A stretch of DNA of 64,000 nucleotides from Aquiflexum lacus. Its GTDB lineage: Bacteria; Bacteroidota; Bacteroidia; Cytophagales; Cyclobacteriaceae. The position numbers and the translations under genes are program-made. The notes under the pieces were generated by a model. That model saw nothing but the letters and a program-made list of their open reading frames with translations, was not told where the DNA came from and did no database searches. The stretch covers positions 1 to 64,000 of the forward strand of contig NZ_JABFHF010000020.1 in NCBI RefSeq assembly GCF_015476655.1. Direction: 5' to 3'. Shown here one piece after another: positions 33,909 through 43,678 of the stretch (positions are counted from its first letter, which is position 1; each line of letters begins with the position of its first letter).

Positions 33909-35507
33909 CTATCCCTTTAATATCAGATCTGAAGCCTTCTCCCCTATCATAATACAAGCGGCATTGGTATTTCCCGAAATGATGGTCGGCATGATGGAGG
34001 CATCAGCAACCCGAAGGCCTTTGATTCCTTTAACCTTAAGCTCATTATCCACTACTGCCATTTCATCAAGTCCCATCTTGCAGGTGCCAACAGGATGATA
34101 AAGGGTTTCAAGACTTTTTTTGATATGGTCTTCAAGGTTTTTTGTATCAAAACCGATCGGAAGAAATATTTCACCTTCTTGATATTTTTTCAATGGCTCA
34201 GCATCCATCACTTTCTTTGCCAAATGCATTCCTTTTACCAATCTTTCAAAATCCCGATTATCAGAAAAAAAGTTGGGCTGAATCAAAGGTGCATCCATTG
34301 GATTTGCTGATTTCAAACCTATAAATCCTTTACTCTCAGGTCGGATAAGGATAACCATAATACTGAAACCACTTTTTGTCGGATAGGTATCGAGGTTATA
34401 GATATCAGTGCTATAGTCCCCTGAAATAGCACTGGGAACAAAATGAAACTGTAAATCCGGCCTGTCCCTTCCTTCTTCAGAAGCCAAAAAAGCATTGGCT
34501 GTTAAAGGACTGTTTCCAAACGGTCCTTTTTTGAATAAAAAGTGGTTCAGAAGACCTTTGACCTGAGAGAGCGGTTTAATCTCTTCATTATTGGTTTTGA
34601 TGGAAGACCAAGTACTCACACCAGACCAAACATGGTCAATCAAATTTTGTCCTACACCAGGGAGATGATAAACTGACGGGATTCCAAACTTTGATAAATA
34701 ATCTTTATTTCCTATTCCCGAAAGCATCAGAATTTGGGGAGATTGTATTGCCCCTACACTCAAAATTACTTCTTTGTTGCAATGATAAGTTTGACTACTA
34801 CCTTTTTTATCGATTGTCTCCACTCCTTTGGCAACCCCATTTTCCACCAAAATTTTCGACACCTGCGTACCTGTTTTAACCGTAAGGTTTTCCCTTTTCA
34901 AAACTGGCTTTAAAAAGGCAGTAGCTGTACTTTGGCGAACGTTATTTTTGATCGTGAACTGAAGCATGGAAGCTCCAAACTGCGTTGCTGCATTGTACTC
35001 TTCATTATGTGGAATACCAGCTGACTCGCAAGCTTCAATGAAACAGTGTCCCAAGGAATGCGGTTGACGGGAATAAGATACATGAAGGGGTCCTTTCTCG
35101 CCATAATACCTCCCCTTAAAATCTTCATTATGTTCTGACTTATTGAAATAAGGAAGCACCTTTTCATAAGACCAACCTTTATTGCCCAAAGCTTCCCATT
35201 CATCAAAATCCAACCTATTACCCCTGACATAGGCCATAGCATTGGTACTGCTGCTGCCACCTAGGGTTTTGCCACGCGGGATAAAAATTTTTCTTCCGTC
35301 CAGATGTTTTTGTGGTTCTGTCCAAAAAGCCCAATCCACTTCAGACCTGTGCAATTTGGTGTATCCGCCCGGAATAGCAATCTCCATTTTCTTGTCAGGC
35401 CCCCCGGCTTCCACCAAAAGGATGGTATTTTTTGGATCCTCGGATAAGCGATTGGCCAAAACACATCCTGCTGAACCAGCACCAATTATGATGTAATCAT
35501 ATATCAT
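33909..35507 (-). CDS. GMC-family oxidoreductase (choline/alcohol dehydrogenase-like)
   Basis: 532 residues, typical. N-terminal FAD Rossmann motif IIIGAGSAGCVLANRLSE (6-23) with the ribose-binding LLVEAGG; GMC signature 1 around GKTLGGSSSTNAMAYVRG (about 80-97); signature 2 around GAIQSPQILMLSGIG (about 250); C-terminal HPVGTCKMG and the NTNAACIMIGEKA segment near the active site. It oxidises an alcohol group with FAD and passes electrons to an acceptor; choline and fatty alcohols are typical substrates of close relatives (AlkJ/BetA-like). Cytosolic. Unknown substrate. Confidence 0.92.
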   Translation of the reverse strand: MIYDYIIIGAGSAGCVLANRLSEDPKNTILLVEAGGPDKKMEIAIPGGYTKLHRSEVDWAFWTEPQKHLDGRKIFIPRGKTLGGSSSTNAMAYVRGNRLDFDEWEALGNKGWSYEKVLPYFNKSEHNEDFKGRYYGEKGPLHVSYSRQPHSLGHCFIEACESAGIPHNEEYNAATQFGASMLQFTIKNNVRQSTATAFLKPVLKRENLTVKTGTQVSKILVENGVAKGVETIDKKGSSQTYHCNKEVILSVGAIQSPQILMLSGIGNKDYLSKFGIPSVYHLPGVGQNLIDHVWSGVSTWSSIKTNNEEIKPLSQVKGLLNHFLFKKGPFGNSPLTANAFLASEEGRDRPDLQFHFVPSAISGDYSTDIYNLDTYPTKSGFSIMVILIRPESKGFIGLKSANPMDAPLIQPNFFSDNRDFERLVKGMHLAKKVMDAEPLKKYQEGEIFLPIGFDTKNLEDHIKKSLETLYHPVGTCKMGLDEMAVVDNELKVKGIKGLRVADASIMPTIISGNTNAACIMIGEKASDLILKG

Positions 35508-35845
35508 ATTTTAAATGATTATAGGTTGAAATCGAAACGAAGTGAAGGTCCCGAGAGCGAGATTGATCGGGGATATTTGGTTGATATTAATTGATATTAG
35601 AGGATATTGATGGATACTCCTAGATATTGAATCAGGTGGAAATCAAATGAGAGCAGAGCTCTAAAGAGCTTCATCGATTTGGGAGAAAGAAATTTACCAG
35701 CTCTATTTTTTTTATGAAAGAAATGCTGAAAACTAAGAAATTTTTCAATATTCCAATCTTCCAATCTCAATATAAACCAACCTCAATGATTGCCCCTTTT
35801 TAAAAGAATGCCGGTGGGAATCCGGCACTCCCTATCTTTTATATA
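35508..35845. other. Gene-free stretch of 338 bp
   Basis: Contains a gatatt-rich run (about 35570-35640) with a partial inverted relative at 37835-37880 (shared core gatattagaggata), and the terminator of the acyl-CoA ligase gene at 35800-35827. No coding potential seen. Confidence 0.6.
35800..35827 (-). terminator. Intrinsic terminator of the acyl-CoA ligase gene
   Basis: TGCCGG (35809-35814) and CCGGCA (35822-35827) form a 6-bp GC stem with a 7-base loop; on the minus strand a TTCTTTTAAAA tract follows. Confidence 0.75.
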
Positions 35846-37528
35846 TCAACGAGCAACTGTCTTTTCGTGCATTTCTTTTATTTTTCGTCTTAGAATTTTC
35901 CCCACATTTGTTTTGGGCAATTCATCGGCAAAATACACCTCTCTTGGCACTTTGTAGCTTGTCAACTGTTCCCTGCAATGGGCAATCAGTTCTTCAGGAG
36001 TGAGCGATTTGTCTTTAGAAACCACATAGGCAACTACCTTTTCGGTGGATTTATCATCGGGCATACCTATGACGCCTGTTTCCAATACTTTGGGATGCAT
36101 GGCAATGGCGTTCTCCACCTCATTGGGATAGACATTGAATCCTGAAACGAGAATCATTTCTTTTTTCCTGTCCACAATTTTCACAAATCCATCTTTGTCA
36201 ATCACAGCAATATCCCCGGTCTTGAACCAATCTCCATCCATCACCTTGGCGGTTTCGTCAGGTCTATTCCAGTATCCTTTCATCACCTGAGGACCTTTGA
36301 TACAAATCTCGCCTTTTTCACCAACTTGAACATCTTTCCCATCATCATCAATGATTTTGACATCCGTATTGGGGAGAGGAATTCCGATTGTTCCAATTCT
36401 TTCAGTTCCATCTATTGCATTACAGGTTGCTACCGGAGAGGTTTCTGTCAAACCATAGCCTTCAGCCAATGGCACGCCGGTGATTTTCTGCCATTTTTCT
36501 GCTGTGGCCTGCTGCACTGCCATCCCCCCACCAACTGCAACTTTCAGAGAGGAAAAATCCAATTTGGAAAAAGCTTCATTGTTCATCAATCCATTGAACA
36601 ATGTATTGACTCCTGTAATAACTGTGAATTTATGTTTACCTAATTCTTTGATAAAGCCAGGCATATCTCTTGGATTGGTTATCAATACATTATGGGCACC
36701 AATTTTCATCATCGCAAGACAGTTGACCGTCAATGCAAAAATGTGATAAAGTGGCAAAGCAGTTATTACAATTTCTTCTTTTTCTTTCAATTTAGGCTTC
36801 ATCCATTCGGAGATCTGCTGCATATTGGCCACGATATTGGCATGGGTCAATTCAGCACCTTTGGAAACCCCCGTGGTTCCTCCTGTATATTGTAAAAAAG
36901 CAGGATCTTCCAAAGTCATCTCCTCCCTTTTATAGGGTTTGGAAGCGCCTCTTAACATGACCTTTTTCCAAGTTATGGCCCTGGGAAGGTGGTAGGCTGG
37001 AACCATTTTTTTCACATGTTTCACTACAAGGTTCACAATTGTACCTTTCAAGCCTCCAAGCATATCTCCCAATTCGGTAACAATCACATGCTGGGCTTTG
37101 ATCTCCTGTCTGATTTTTTCAAGGTTAGAGGCAAAATTTGCAAGTATGACAATTGCATCTGCACCTGCATCTTCGAACTGATGCTTCATTTCCCTTGGAG
37201 TATAAAGTGGATTGGCATTGACTACGACCATTCCTGCTCTCAGGACACCAAACATAACTACTGGATATTGAAGGCAGTTTGGCATCTGTATGGCTACCCT
37301 GTCCCCTTTTTTCATATTGAGTTCATGCTGTAGGTAGGATGCAAAATGTTGGGAAAGCCGATCAACATCATTAAAAGTGATGGTTTTTCCCATACATTCA
37401 TAGGCTATGGCGTCTCCGTATTTCCGGACACTTTCCTCAAAAAGATTGACTACAGAACTATAAGCTTTAACATTAATTTCAGTTTCTACTCCTTCAGGGT
37501 AAAACTTGAACCAAGGGAAATTATGCAT
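35846..37528 (-). CDS. Long-chain fatty acid-CoA ligase (FadD-like)
   Basis: 560 residues. AMP-binding superfamily: P-loop YTGGTTGVSKGAELTHAN (about 214-231), GYGLTETSPVATCN (about 357), ATP/AMP motif WFKTGDIAVIDKDGF (about 436), linker IVDRKKEMILVSGFNVYPNEVE and a C-terminal lysine motif KTNVGKILRRKIKE (catalytic Lys about 546). Makes acyl-CoA from fatty acid, ATP and CoA with loss of pyrophosphate; this is the entry step of beta-oxidation and phospholipid recycling. Cytosolic or membrane-associated. The acyl-CoA dehydrogenase gene lies upstream on the same strand, 435 bp away, with its own promoter region likely. Confidence 0.95.
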   Translation of the reverse strand: MHNFPWFKFYPEGVETEINVKAYSSVVNLFEESVRKYGDAIAYECMGKTITFNDVDRLSQHFASYLQHELNMKKGDRVAIQMPNCLQYPVVMFGVLRAGMVVVNANPLYTPREMKHQFEDAGADAIVILANFASNLEKIRQEIKAQHVIVTELGDMLGGLKGTIVNLVVKHVKKMVPAYHLPRAITWKKVMLRGASKPYKREEMTLEDPAFLQYTGGTTGVSKGAELTHANIVANMQQISEWMKPKLKEKEEIVITALPLYHIFALTVNCLAMMKIGAHNVLITNPRDMPGFIKELGKHKFTVITGVNTLFNGLMNNEAFSKLDFSSLKVAVGGGMAVQQATAEKWQKITGVPLAEGYGLTETSPVATCNAIDGTERIGTIGIPLPNTDVKIIDDDGKDVQVGEKGEICIKGPQVMKGYWNRPDETAKVMDGDWFKTGDIAVIDKDGFVKIVDRKKEMILVSGFNVYPNEVENAIAMHPKVLETGVIGMPDDKSTEKVVAYVVSKDKSLTPEELIAHCREQLTSYKVPREVYFADELPKTNVGKILRRKIKEMHEKTVAR

Positions 37529-37963
37529 AGAGGATTATTTATTTTGGGTTTGAAATAATTTAGGGCCTGCCTGCCGGCAGGTTTTTAATCTAAAATTTAA
37601 GATCACTAAATATAAAAGAATAATGCATTTTAAAAAAGTTGGGATAAGGAAGTTTACAGTCGCAGTGGGCAGTTTTCAGTAGGCTGCAGAGGGTAGCAGG
37701 CTTTTTGGGTATTAGGCAGTTTGGAACAATCGCCGTGTGACAGTCAGTATGCAGTGAGCTGCCACCGGACAAGTCGCATGAACAAGGAATCAAGAATAAA
37801 ATCGTTCGGGATCTACGCACCGCTGCGATTTCAATATCAACAAGTATCCTCTAATATCGCATCAATTTCTTGAATTTAAATCACTTTCGGTATCTACACC
37901 ATTCTCCGGTTTCTATTTTATTTCAGGGGTTTTAAAAATCATAATTTTAAAATTTAATCTAAA
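37529..37963. other. Gene-free stretch of 435 bp
   Basis: Contains CCTGCCGGCAGG palindrome (37570-37581; the same core as at 20641-20654), a cagt/gcag-rich region (37660-37755), and sequence matching the 35.6-kb gatatt repeat in inverted orientation. No gene seen. Confidence 0.6.
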
Positions 37964-39121
37964 TCACCCCAATATCTTCCTGGCAATCAATTCCTTCATA
38001 ATCTCATTGGTGCCCGCATAAATCCGCTGTACCCTTGCATCTGCAAAAGCCCTGGCTACAGCATAATCCCACATATAGCCATAGCCGCCGTGAAGTTGCA
38101 CACATTCATCAGAAACATTGCATTGAAGTTCGGACATGAGGTATTTTGCCGAAGAGGCCATTGCCCCATCTACTTTCTTGTCATTGTGCAACATCACCAA
38201 GTGATCCACATAGATTCTACCCTGCTCCAATTTAGCTCCCATTTCAGCCAATTTGAAGCGGGTATTCTGGAAATCAGAAACCATTTTCCCAAATGCTGCC
38301 CTGTTTTTGACATATTCTATGGTGGATAAAAAAGTCGATTCTGCCAATGCCACAGCAGCCAATGCTACGATCAACCTTTCCTGGGCCAATTCAGTCATCA
38401 GGTATTTGAACCCTTCTCCTACTTTGCCCAAGAGATTTTCTTTTGGCACCTTCACGTCTTCGAAAAACAATTCACAGGTATCCTGTGCATGGAGACCTAC
38501 TTTTTCAAATGGCACTCCTTTGGAAAAACCATCCATATCCTTGTCCACAATAAACAAGCTGATTCCTTTCGCTCCTTTGGTAGGGTCGGTCTTAGCGGCA
38601 ACCACTGCAATATCACAGAGGAAGCCATTGGTGATAAAAGTCTTTGATCCATTGATCAGATAGTGGTCTCCTTTATCTTCTGCTGTCGACCTGATCGCTT
38701 GAAGATCTGAACCTGCTCCGGGTTCTGTCATGGCTATGGCACCTATCAAATCCCCGCTGACCATACCTGGTATGTATTTGGATTTGGCTGCTTCAGTTCC
38801 GTAATGTTGGATATAAGGAAAAACGATATCACTGTGCAGTGGATAACCTATCGCCGGTCCGGAACAACCTGAAAGCCCTAGTTCTTCGATGAAAATGGCA
38901 TTGAACCTGAAATCCTGAATTCCCATACCTCCATAGGTTTCTGATGCCTGAAGACAGAGGAATCCATTGTCGCCGAGTTTTTTCCATGATTCTCTGCTCA
39001 CCATTTTGCTTTTTTCCCAATCGGCATTGTTGGGAATAATTTCCTTAGCAATAAAATCCCTTACGGACTGTCGAAAGAGTTCATGCTCTTCGTTAAAAAT
39101 CGTTCTTGTAACTTGATACAT
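37964..39121 (-). CDS. Acyl-CoA dehydrogenase
   Basis: 385 residues, the usual size. N-terminal alpha domain (FRQSVRDFIAKEIIPN), FAD/substrate segment IGAIAMTEPGAGSDLQAIRSTAE (about 123-145), ...FITNGFLCDIAVVAAKTD, and the C-terminal signatures QLHGGYGYMWDYAVARAFAD and IYAGTNEIMKELIARKILG. Catalyses alpha,beta-dehydrogenation of acyl-CoA with FAD, electrons passing to ETF. With the nearby FadD-like ligase and a thioesterase this suggests a fatty-acid degradation neighbourhood. Start ATG follows no clear promoter I can identify with confidence. Confidence 0.95.
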   Translation of the reverse strand: MYQVTRTIFNEEHELFRQSVRDFIAKEIIPNNADWEKSKMVSRESWKKLGDNGFLCLQASETYGGMGIQDFRFNAIFIEELGLSGCSGPAIGYPLHSDIVFPYIQHYGTEAAKSKYIPGMVSGDLIGAIAMTEPGAGSDLQAIRSTAEDKGDHYLINGSKTFITNGFLCDIAVVAAKTDPTKGAKGISLFIVDKDMDGFSKGVPFEKVGLHAQDTCELFFEDVKVPKENLLGKVGEGFKYLMTELAQERLIVALAAVALAESTFLSTIEYVKNRAAFGKMVSDFQNTRFKLAEMGAKLEQGRIYVDHLVMLHNDKKVDGAMASSAKYLMSELQCNVSDECVQLHGGYGYMWDYAVARAFADARVQRIYAGTNEIMKELIARKILG

Positions 39122-39522
39122 TGTATATTTGGGTTTGTGGGTTTCAAAACAATAATTGGGGAAATAAAATTACAAATCGAATTTATCCTGAAATATACCA
39201 ATTTTATAAGCAATCTTAAATTTATATTCTGTTTACGGCAGAAATATCCTTTTATGGAAAGGGTATTTATCTAAATTAAATCAATGTCTCTCCTTTATTA
39301 ACTGATATCAAATACAATCGTTGTCTTCCTTGACAATAAAAAAAGGGGTAGCAAATTCAGCTTCCCCTAATATAATCTTTTTGAATCTTTACGCTTAGCT
39401 TCTTCAAACATGATTTTTTAATCTTTATCTATCCCAACATCCGTCATCGGACAACGGACAAAAATTCAATCCATTAATAGAAACGGAAGACAAATCCCAG
39501 AAAATATGTCATGAGGACTATA
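39122..39522. other. Gene-free stretch of 401 bp
   Basis: Holds the upstream region of the acyl-CoA dehydrogenase gene and, at 39338-39367, the terminator for the M28 peptidase. Otherwise AT-rich without repeats or coding potential. Confidence 0.6.
39338..39367 (-). terminator. Intrinsic terminator of the M28 peptidase gene
   Basis: GGGGTAGC (39345-39352) and GCTTCCCC (39360-39367) form a stem with one mismatch; on the minus strand CCCC is followed by TTTTTTTATTG. It lies ~155 bp beyond the stop. Confidence 0.75.
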
Positions 39523-41058
39523 TTAATCCCAAGGCTTTCTTGGCAATTTTTCAGGCCTTTGGTCAGTATGGTAAATCATAGAAGCAATGATAACGGCTGC
39601 TTGGGTCATGTCACTCAACTGCATCCTTTCATACACATCCATATTGGTATGGTAGCCTTTTCCATAGTCAATGGGATCCTGTATAAACTGAAATCCTGGT
39701 ACACCCACAGCCTCAAATGCAACGTGGTCAGTTGAACCTGTATTTCTCAAAGTAATGGTTTTGGCACCCATGTCATGAAAAGGCTCAAACCATTTTTCAA
39801 AGACAGGGACCAATTGGTCATTTCCTTCCAGGTAAATTCCCCTGATTTTACCTGAACCATTATCCAAATTATAATATGCGGAAATCTTGTCCCATTCCGC
39901 CTTTTTTTCTTTGGAATTCCTGTCTGCCACATACTTCTGTACATAACCCCTTGAACCAAAAAGTCCCTGTTCTTCTTCACCCCAAAGCGCAATTCTGATC
40001 GTCCTTTTTGGTTGGTAATTCAATGCTTTCAATATCCTGATGGCTTCCATCATCACTGCAACTCCGGCAGCGTTATCATTGCCTCCTGTACCTGCATGCC
40101 AACTGTCCAAATGTGCTCCCAACATCACTATTTCAGGTTTCAGGTTCTTGTCTGTTCCCGGGATTTCTGCGAGTACATTGTAACCGCTGTAGTCATCATC
40201 CAACCATTCCACTTCTATCTCAGCTTCAATTTTAACTGACTTTCCGTTTTTCAATAACCTATAAATCCTTCCATGGTGTTCCGAGGAGATTTCCATTTCG
40301 GGAACAGTTTTATTTTTCTCTTTACTAAAAGAACCTGCCCTTGTGTGGAATACGGTTCCAAAACTCCCCCTCGTTCCGGTAAGTCTCAGTCCTACCTCTT
40401 CTTCCAATAAAAAAGCTGTTAGCCTCTGGTCCAAATCTCGCTCCGCTCTCAACTGGGCCAACATCTCCGGAGTATATCTTCCTCCGCCACCGCCTATGTT
40501 GATGACTTTTCTATCTTCCAATTCCTGGTCTGTCAATCTCTTGGCCTCTGCTTCAAATGCAGGGTTGTTTGTCAGGTTTGCAGGAGTGATCACCACCTTG
40601 CCTTTCAGCTTTCCTTTGTACTTGACAAAATCATCAGCAGTGGAGATTTCCAATAGCATCACCTCAGTATCCAATAATCCCGCTGTCCCATCTGTCCAAG
40701 CCTTTGGGTAGCCAATGACCTGGGCATAATATGGCTCTTTCATGGCGATATAGGATTTCTTGACATTCCATCCCCTACCAAAATCCCCATAAGAATCAAT
40801 CCTCACATTGCTCAATCCCCAATCCCTGAATTTATCCACCGCCCAATTTCTGGCATTCCTAAGGTTGGTAGATCCTGACAACCTTGGTCCGAGGTAATCA
40901 GTCAAATGAAACGAAAGGTCCTGAATTTGAGAGTTACCGATACCTTCAGATTTGATTTTGTAAACCATATTGAGGTCTACTTTTTCCTGTGCCATCAAAT
41001 TGACTGACCACAGCATCAGGGTAATCGTCAATAGCGTAAATTGATTTTTGAATTTCAT
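39523..41058 (-). CDS. Secreted M28-family metallopeptidase (carboxypeptidase Q-like)
   Basis: 511 residues from the ATG at 41058 (MKFKNQFTLLTITLM), preferred over an ATG eight codons upstream because it begins the signal peptide (cleavage near LMAQ). PA-like insert about 110-290 (KLKGKVVITPAN). The M28 zinc site is visible: LGAHLDSWHAGTGGNDNAAG (His and Asp ligands, about 326-340), WGEEEQGLFGSRGY (catalytic Glu), NTGSTDHVAF and KGYHTNMDVYE (last His ligand). Probably a two-zinc aminopeptidase or dipeptidase in the periplasm. Confidence 0.92.
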   Translation of the reverse strand: MKFKNQFTLLTITLMLWSVNLMAQEKVDLNMVYKIKSEGIGNSQIQDLSFHLTDYLGPRLSGSTNLRNARNWAVDKFRDWGLSNVRIDSYGDFGRGWNVKKSYIAMKEPYYAQVIGYPKAWTDGTAGLLDTEVMLLEISTADDFVKYKGKLKGKVVITPANLTNNPAFEAEAKRLTDQELEDRKVINIGGGGGRYTPEMLAQLRAERDLDQRLTAFLLEEEVGLRLTGTRGSFGTVFHTRAGSFSKEKNKTVPEMEISSEHHGRIYRLLKNGKSVKIEAEIEVEWLDDDYSGYNVLAEIPGTDKNLKPEIVMLGAHLDSWHAGTGGNDNAAGVAVMMEAIRILKALNYQPKRTIRIALWGEEEQGLFGSRGYVQKYVADRNSKEKKAEWDKISAYYNLDNGSGKIRGIYLEGNDQLVPVFEKWFEPFHDMGAKTITLRNTGSTDHVAFEAVGVPGFQFIQDPIDYGKGYHTNMDVYERMQLSDMTQAAVIIASMIYHTDQRPEKLPRKPWD

Positions 41059-41154
41059 AAGCTTTGTCTGATCATTAATCATTATTTGGGTTTACTTCTA
41101 GAATTGAACATTCAAAAATGTAAAAAAAATCTAGTTGGTTTAGGCCGTTGGTGT

Positions 41155-41188
41155 AAAAAAAAAGCCCCGAAGCATCAACTCCGGGGCT
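41155..41188 (-). terminator. Intrinsic terminator of the 41211-41798 gene
   Basis: AGCCCCG (41163-41169) and CGGGGCT (41182-41188) form a perfect stem, with nine As on the left, i.e. a U run on the minus-strand transcript. 22 bp after the stop. Confidence 0.9.
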
Positions 41189-41210
41189 AAGGTTAAAATA
41201 GTGGTTAAGT

Positions 41211-41798
41211 TTACAGGTAAAGATTTTTGGTTCTTCCAATTTTATCGGTCACTTTGATGGATACATCTTTGGTGGTCAAGTTATCAAGGTGATACACTTT
41301 TGAAAAACCTTCTGCCTGATTGATATTTTCGGTGAAAATAGTTCTCCCTTTTTGATCAAAGATCTCTACCTGAACCCCAGGCTCATCCAATCCGATTACC
41401 AATAGTTTGAAAGAATCATTGTCAATTACTTTACCATAGGCTACTAAAGGGTATGATGAAATACTCTCTTTAGTTTCTACGGTAAAAATGGCAACATCAT
41501 GACTTGGTTCTTTGATATTACTTTCAATCATCACCTGATATTCTCCTGCCGGAAGCTGTGATAAATCATAAGGAACCATTACATCATTTGTGACTTTTAC
41601 AAATTGTTGATGAAGCTTTTTGCCATCACTGTTTAAAATTGCCAGTCTGACTTTTCCAAGACCTTCTCTCAAGGTAATGCTGACCTTCTTTTCCGTTGCT
41701 TTTACAGATGAGGTTGTTTTAAAATCTTCATTTGAAGCGTTTGCTAAGGTGGCCACACCTAGTGTAGCGGCCAAAGCGAGTGTGAGTAATTTTTTCAT
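41211..41798 (-). CDS. Secreted two-module beta-sandwich protein of unknown function
   Basis: 195 residues with a classic signal peptide ending ATLANAS. The mature part has two similar ~75-residue beta modules: VSITLREGLGKVRLAILNSDGKKLHQQF and LLVIGLDEPGVQVEIFDQKGRTIFTENI, each resembling the strand pattern of T9SS sorting domains (V/I-x-I-x-D-x-x-G-R/K) but without a NP motif. It could be a free-standing relative of such domains or a periplasmic adhesin subunit. Own terminator, own promoter region; probably highly expressed given the clean single-gene structure (inference). Confidence 0.7.
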   Translation of the reverse strand: MKKLLTLALAATLGVATLANASNEDFKTTSSVKATEKKVSITLREGLGKVRLAILNSDGKKLHQQFVKVTNDVMVPYDLSQLPAGEYQVMIESNIKEPSHDVAIFTVETKESISSYPLVAYGKVIDNDSFKLLVIGLDEPGVQVEIFDQKGRTIFTENINQAEGFSKVYHLDNLTTKDVSIKVTDKIGRTKNLYL

Positions 41799-42180
41799 AA
41801 TTGTAGTTGTTTAAGTTGGTACTCTCCATTATCCATTATCTGTACCAACCAGCATCCACATGCCCATTTGGACATAGGTCAACTGCTATGAAAATTAAAT
41901 AATTGTTAAAACCCAGATTGCCCCCTAAACCTAAATGAAATAAATAACCCAAAAACCTGTATCACCAAAGTACACTTGATTCCGACATTGTTCAGAAAGC
42001 GGACAGGTTTTGGTAAAAACCGCAGATATCCTGATATCTAAAAGGTTGCATCCTTATCCACTTTTTATAAAAATTTAATCTGAATATTTTTTTCAGTAAG
42101 ATGTGCCAAAAATCTATACCAAAAAAAACCTGTACGCTAGTGTACAGGTTCCGTTCTCTATCGAGCAAGAATGGGCTAAA
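41799..42180. other. Gene-free stretch of 382 bp
   Basis: Upstream region of the 41211-41798 gene plus the terminator at 42121-42150 for the thioesterase gene. AT-rich otherwise; I see no small gene. Confidence 0.6.
42121..42150 (-). terminator. Intrinsic terminator of the thioesterase gene
   Basis: Perfect 9-bp stem AACCTGTAC (42127-42135) / GTACAGGTT (42142-42150) with a 6-base loop and a following T run on the minus strand. Confidence 0.92.
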
Positions 42181-42696
42181 TCAACTTTCCAGCAATTTTG
42201 ATTTCAGACTTTTCACCCTGTCTTTGATGGTCATGTTTGAAATATCAAGGTTTTCTGAGGTCGCTTTAAGAAACTCCAGGATACTTCCCAAGTGATCTGT
42301 GGATTTCCCTTCCTTGAGGGTAACATAGCGCATCGTGGTCCAAAGCACAGTTTTAAGTTCCTTTTTGGTATCGTCGGTCATGTAATATTCGACAACCACC
42401 GTATTTTCATTATACCATAGCAACCTGCTCATGATTCTCACCCACTCTCCTACCTGTGCAGGCCTGACATAGGATATGTTGTGGTTATAGACTACCCAGG
42501 CAGCTTTGTACTTTTGAATCATGTCAAACATTTCTACGCCATATAATTTGGGGACTTGGTCTTCCCGGGCATTGAAGAAGTAATCAAAATATTTGGCATT
42601 ATTCAGGTGTCTTAGAGGATCGCAATCCTGAAATCGAATGACTACCCGGCTTTCAGTTTCTTTGGGATAATGTTTGTCTGGATTAAATTCGAACAT
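42181..42696 (-). CDS. Hotdog-fold acyl-CoA thioesterase (4HBT/YbgC-like)
   Basis: 171 residues. Contains the FQDCDPLRHLNNAKYFDYF motif (about 22-40), the 4HBT signature in which the aspartate is catalytic, and hotdog strands KAAWVVYNHNISYVRPAQVGEWV and TVVVEYYMTDDTKKELKTVLWTTMRYV. Hydrolyses acyl-CoA to free acid and CoA; specificity unknown. C-terminal ~30 residues form an extra helix. Cytosolic. Confidence 0.88.
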   Translation of the reverse strand: MFEFNPDKHYPKETESRVVIRFQDCDPLRHLNNAKYFDYFFNAREDQVPKLYGVEMFDMIQKYKAAWVVYNHNISYVRPAQVGEWVRIMSRLLWYNENTVVVEYYMTDDTKKELKTVLWTTMRYVTLKEGKSTDHLGSILEFLKATSENLDISNMTIKDRVKSLKSKLLES

Positions 42697-42947
42697 AGAA
42701 TTATTGGTTTTTGGTTATACTCATCTTTGCTGCCAGTGACCTAATATGATATTACAATCAGGACGGAAGTCTGAAGACAGAAGTACCATAAATTTCCTTC
42801 TTCCATCTTCGCCCTGATAGCTACCGGGATTCTAGCCATTTTCATAGAAAGAGTTCTCAACTTGCATGAGGCTGGTATTCATATTTTAGACTTATTTGAT
42901 AAAACCACCAAAATAAAATTGAGGAATTAATTCCTAAATTTACCATA

Positions 42948-43676
42948 ATGAACAGACAAAACTTCCCTTTTGATATTAATTGTGATTTGGGAGAGGGCCT
43001 TTCCAATGATGAGCTCTTGATGCCATATTTAGAAAGTTGCAACATTGCCTGTGGTGGACATGCAGGAAATGATCAAACGATCAAAGAAACCATCAGACTT
43101 GCCAAAAAGCATCAGGTAAAAATCGGTGCCCACCCCTCCTACCCCGATCTACCTAATTTTGGGAGATTGAAGATGGATATAACCCTGGAATTATTGAAAA
43201 GGAGTTTGAGTTCTCAATTGACTCTTTTTCAGAATCTGGTTAAAGCGCAAAACACAAAAATCCACCATATCAAACTACACGGGGCCTTGTATAATTTCTC
43301 GGCCGCGGACCTTTTGACTGCCTCCATGATTCTGGATGTTGTCGAAGATCAATTTACAGGATCTAATCTCTATTGTCCTCCAAAGTCCTTGATATTACAA
43401 TTGGCTGAAGAAAGGGGTATCCCCATCAAAAGAGAAGTTTTCGCTGACAGGAATTATAACGACGATGGAAGCTTGGTCAGCAGGACTGAATCCAATGCAG
43501 TGATTACTGATCCTGATAAAGTCCTAGAACATGTTAAGTCAATGGTAGAACAGGCAAAAATCAGAACTGTAACAGGGAATACGATTTCTGTTCAGGCTGA
43601 CACCATCTGTATTCACGGTGACAATCCAAACGCCTTGGAGATTTTGAAAAACATCTATAAATACTTTAACTTGTAG
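42948..43676 (+). CDS. pxpA: 5-oxoprolinase subunit A (LamB/YcsF family)
   Basis: 242 residues. Family signature at the N-terminus: FDINCDLGEGLSNDELLMPYLESCNIACGGHAGN (about 8-41 in part), KIGAHPSYPDLPNFGR, HIKLHGALYN and EVFADRNYNDDGSLVSR. PxpA works with PxpB and PxpC to cleave 5-oxoproline to glutamate using ATP. First gene of a three-gene operon; the next start is 2 bp after its stop. Confidence 0.96.
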   Translation: MNRQNFPFDINCDLGEGLSNDELLMPYLESCNIACGGHAGNDQTIKETIRLAKKHQVKIGAHPSYPDLPNFGRLKMDITLELLKRSLSSQLTLFQNLVKAQNTKIHHIKLHGALYNFSAADLLTASMILDVVEDQFTGSNLYCPPKSLILQLAEERGIPIKREVFADRNYNDDGSLVSRTESNAVITDPDKVLEHVKSMVEQAKIRTVTGNTISVQADTICIHGDNPNALEILKNIYKYFNL

Positions 43677-43678
43677 CG

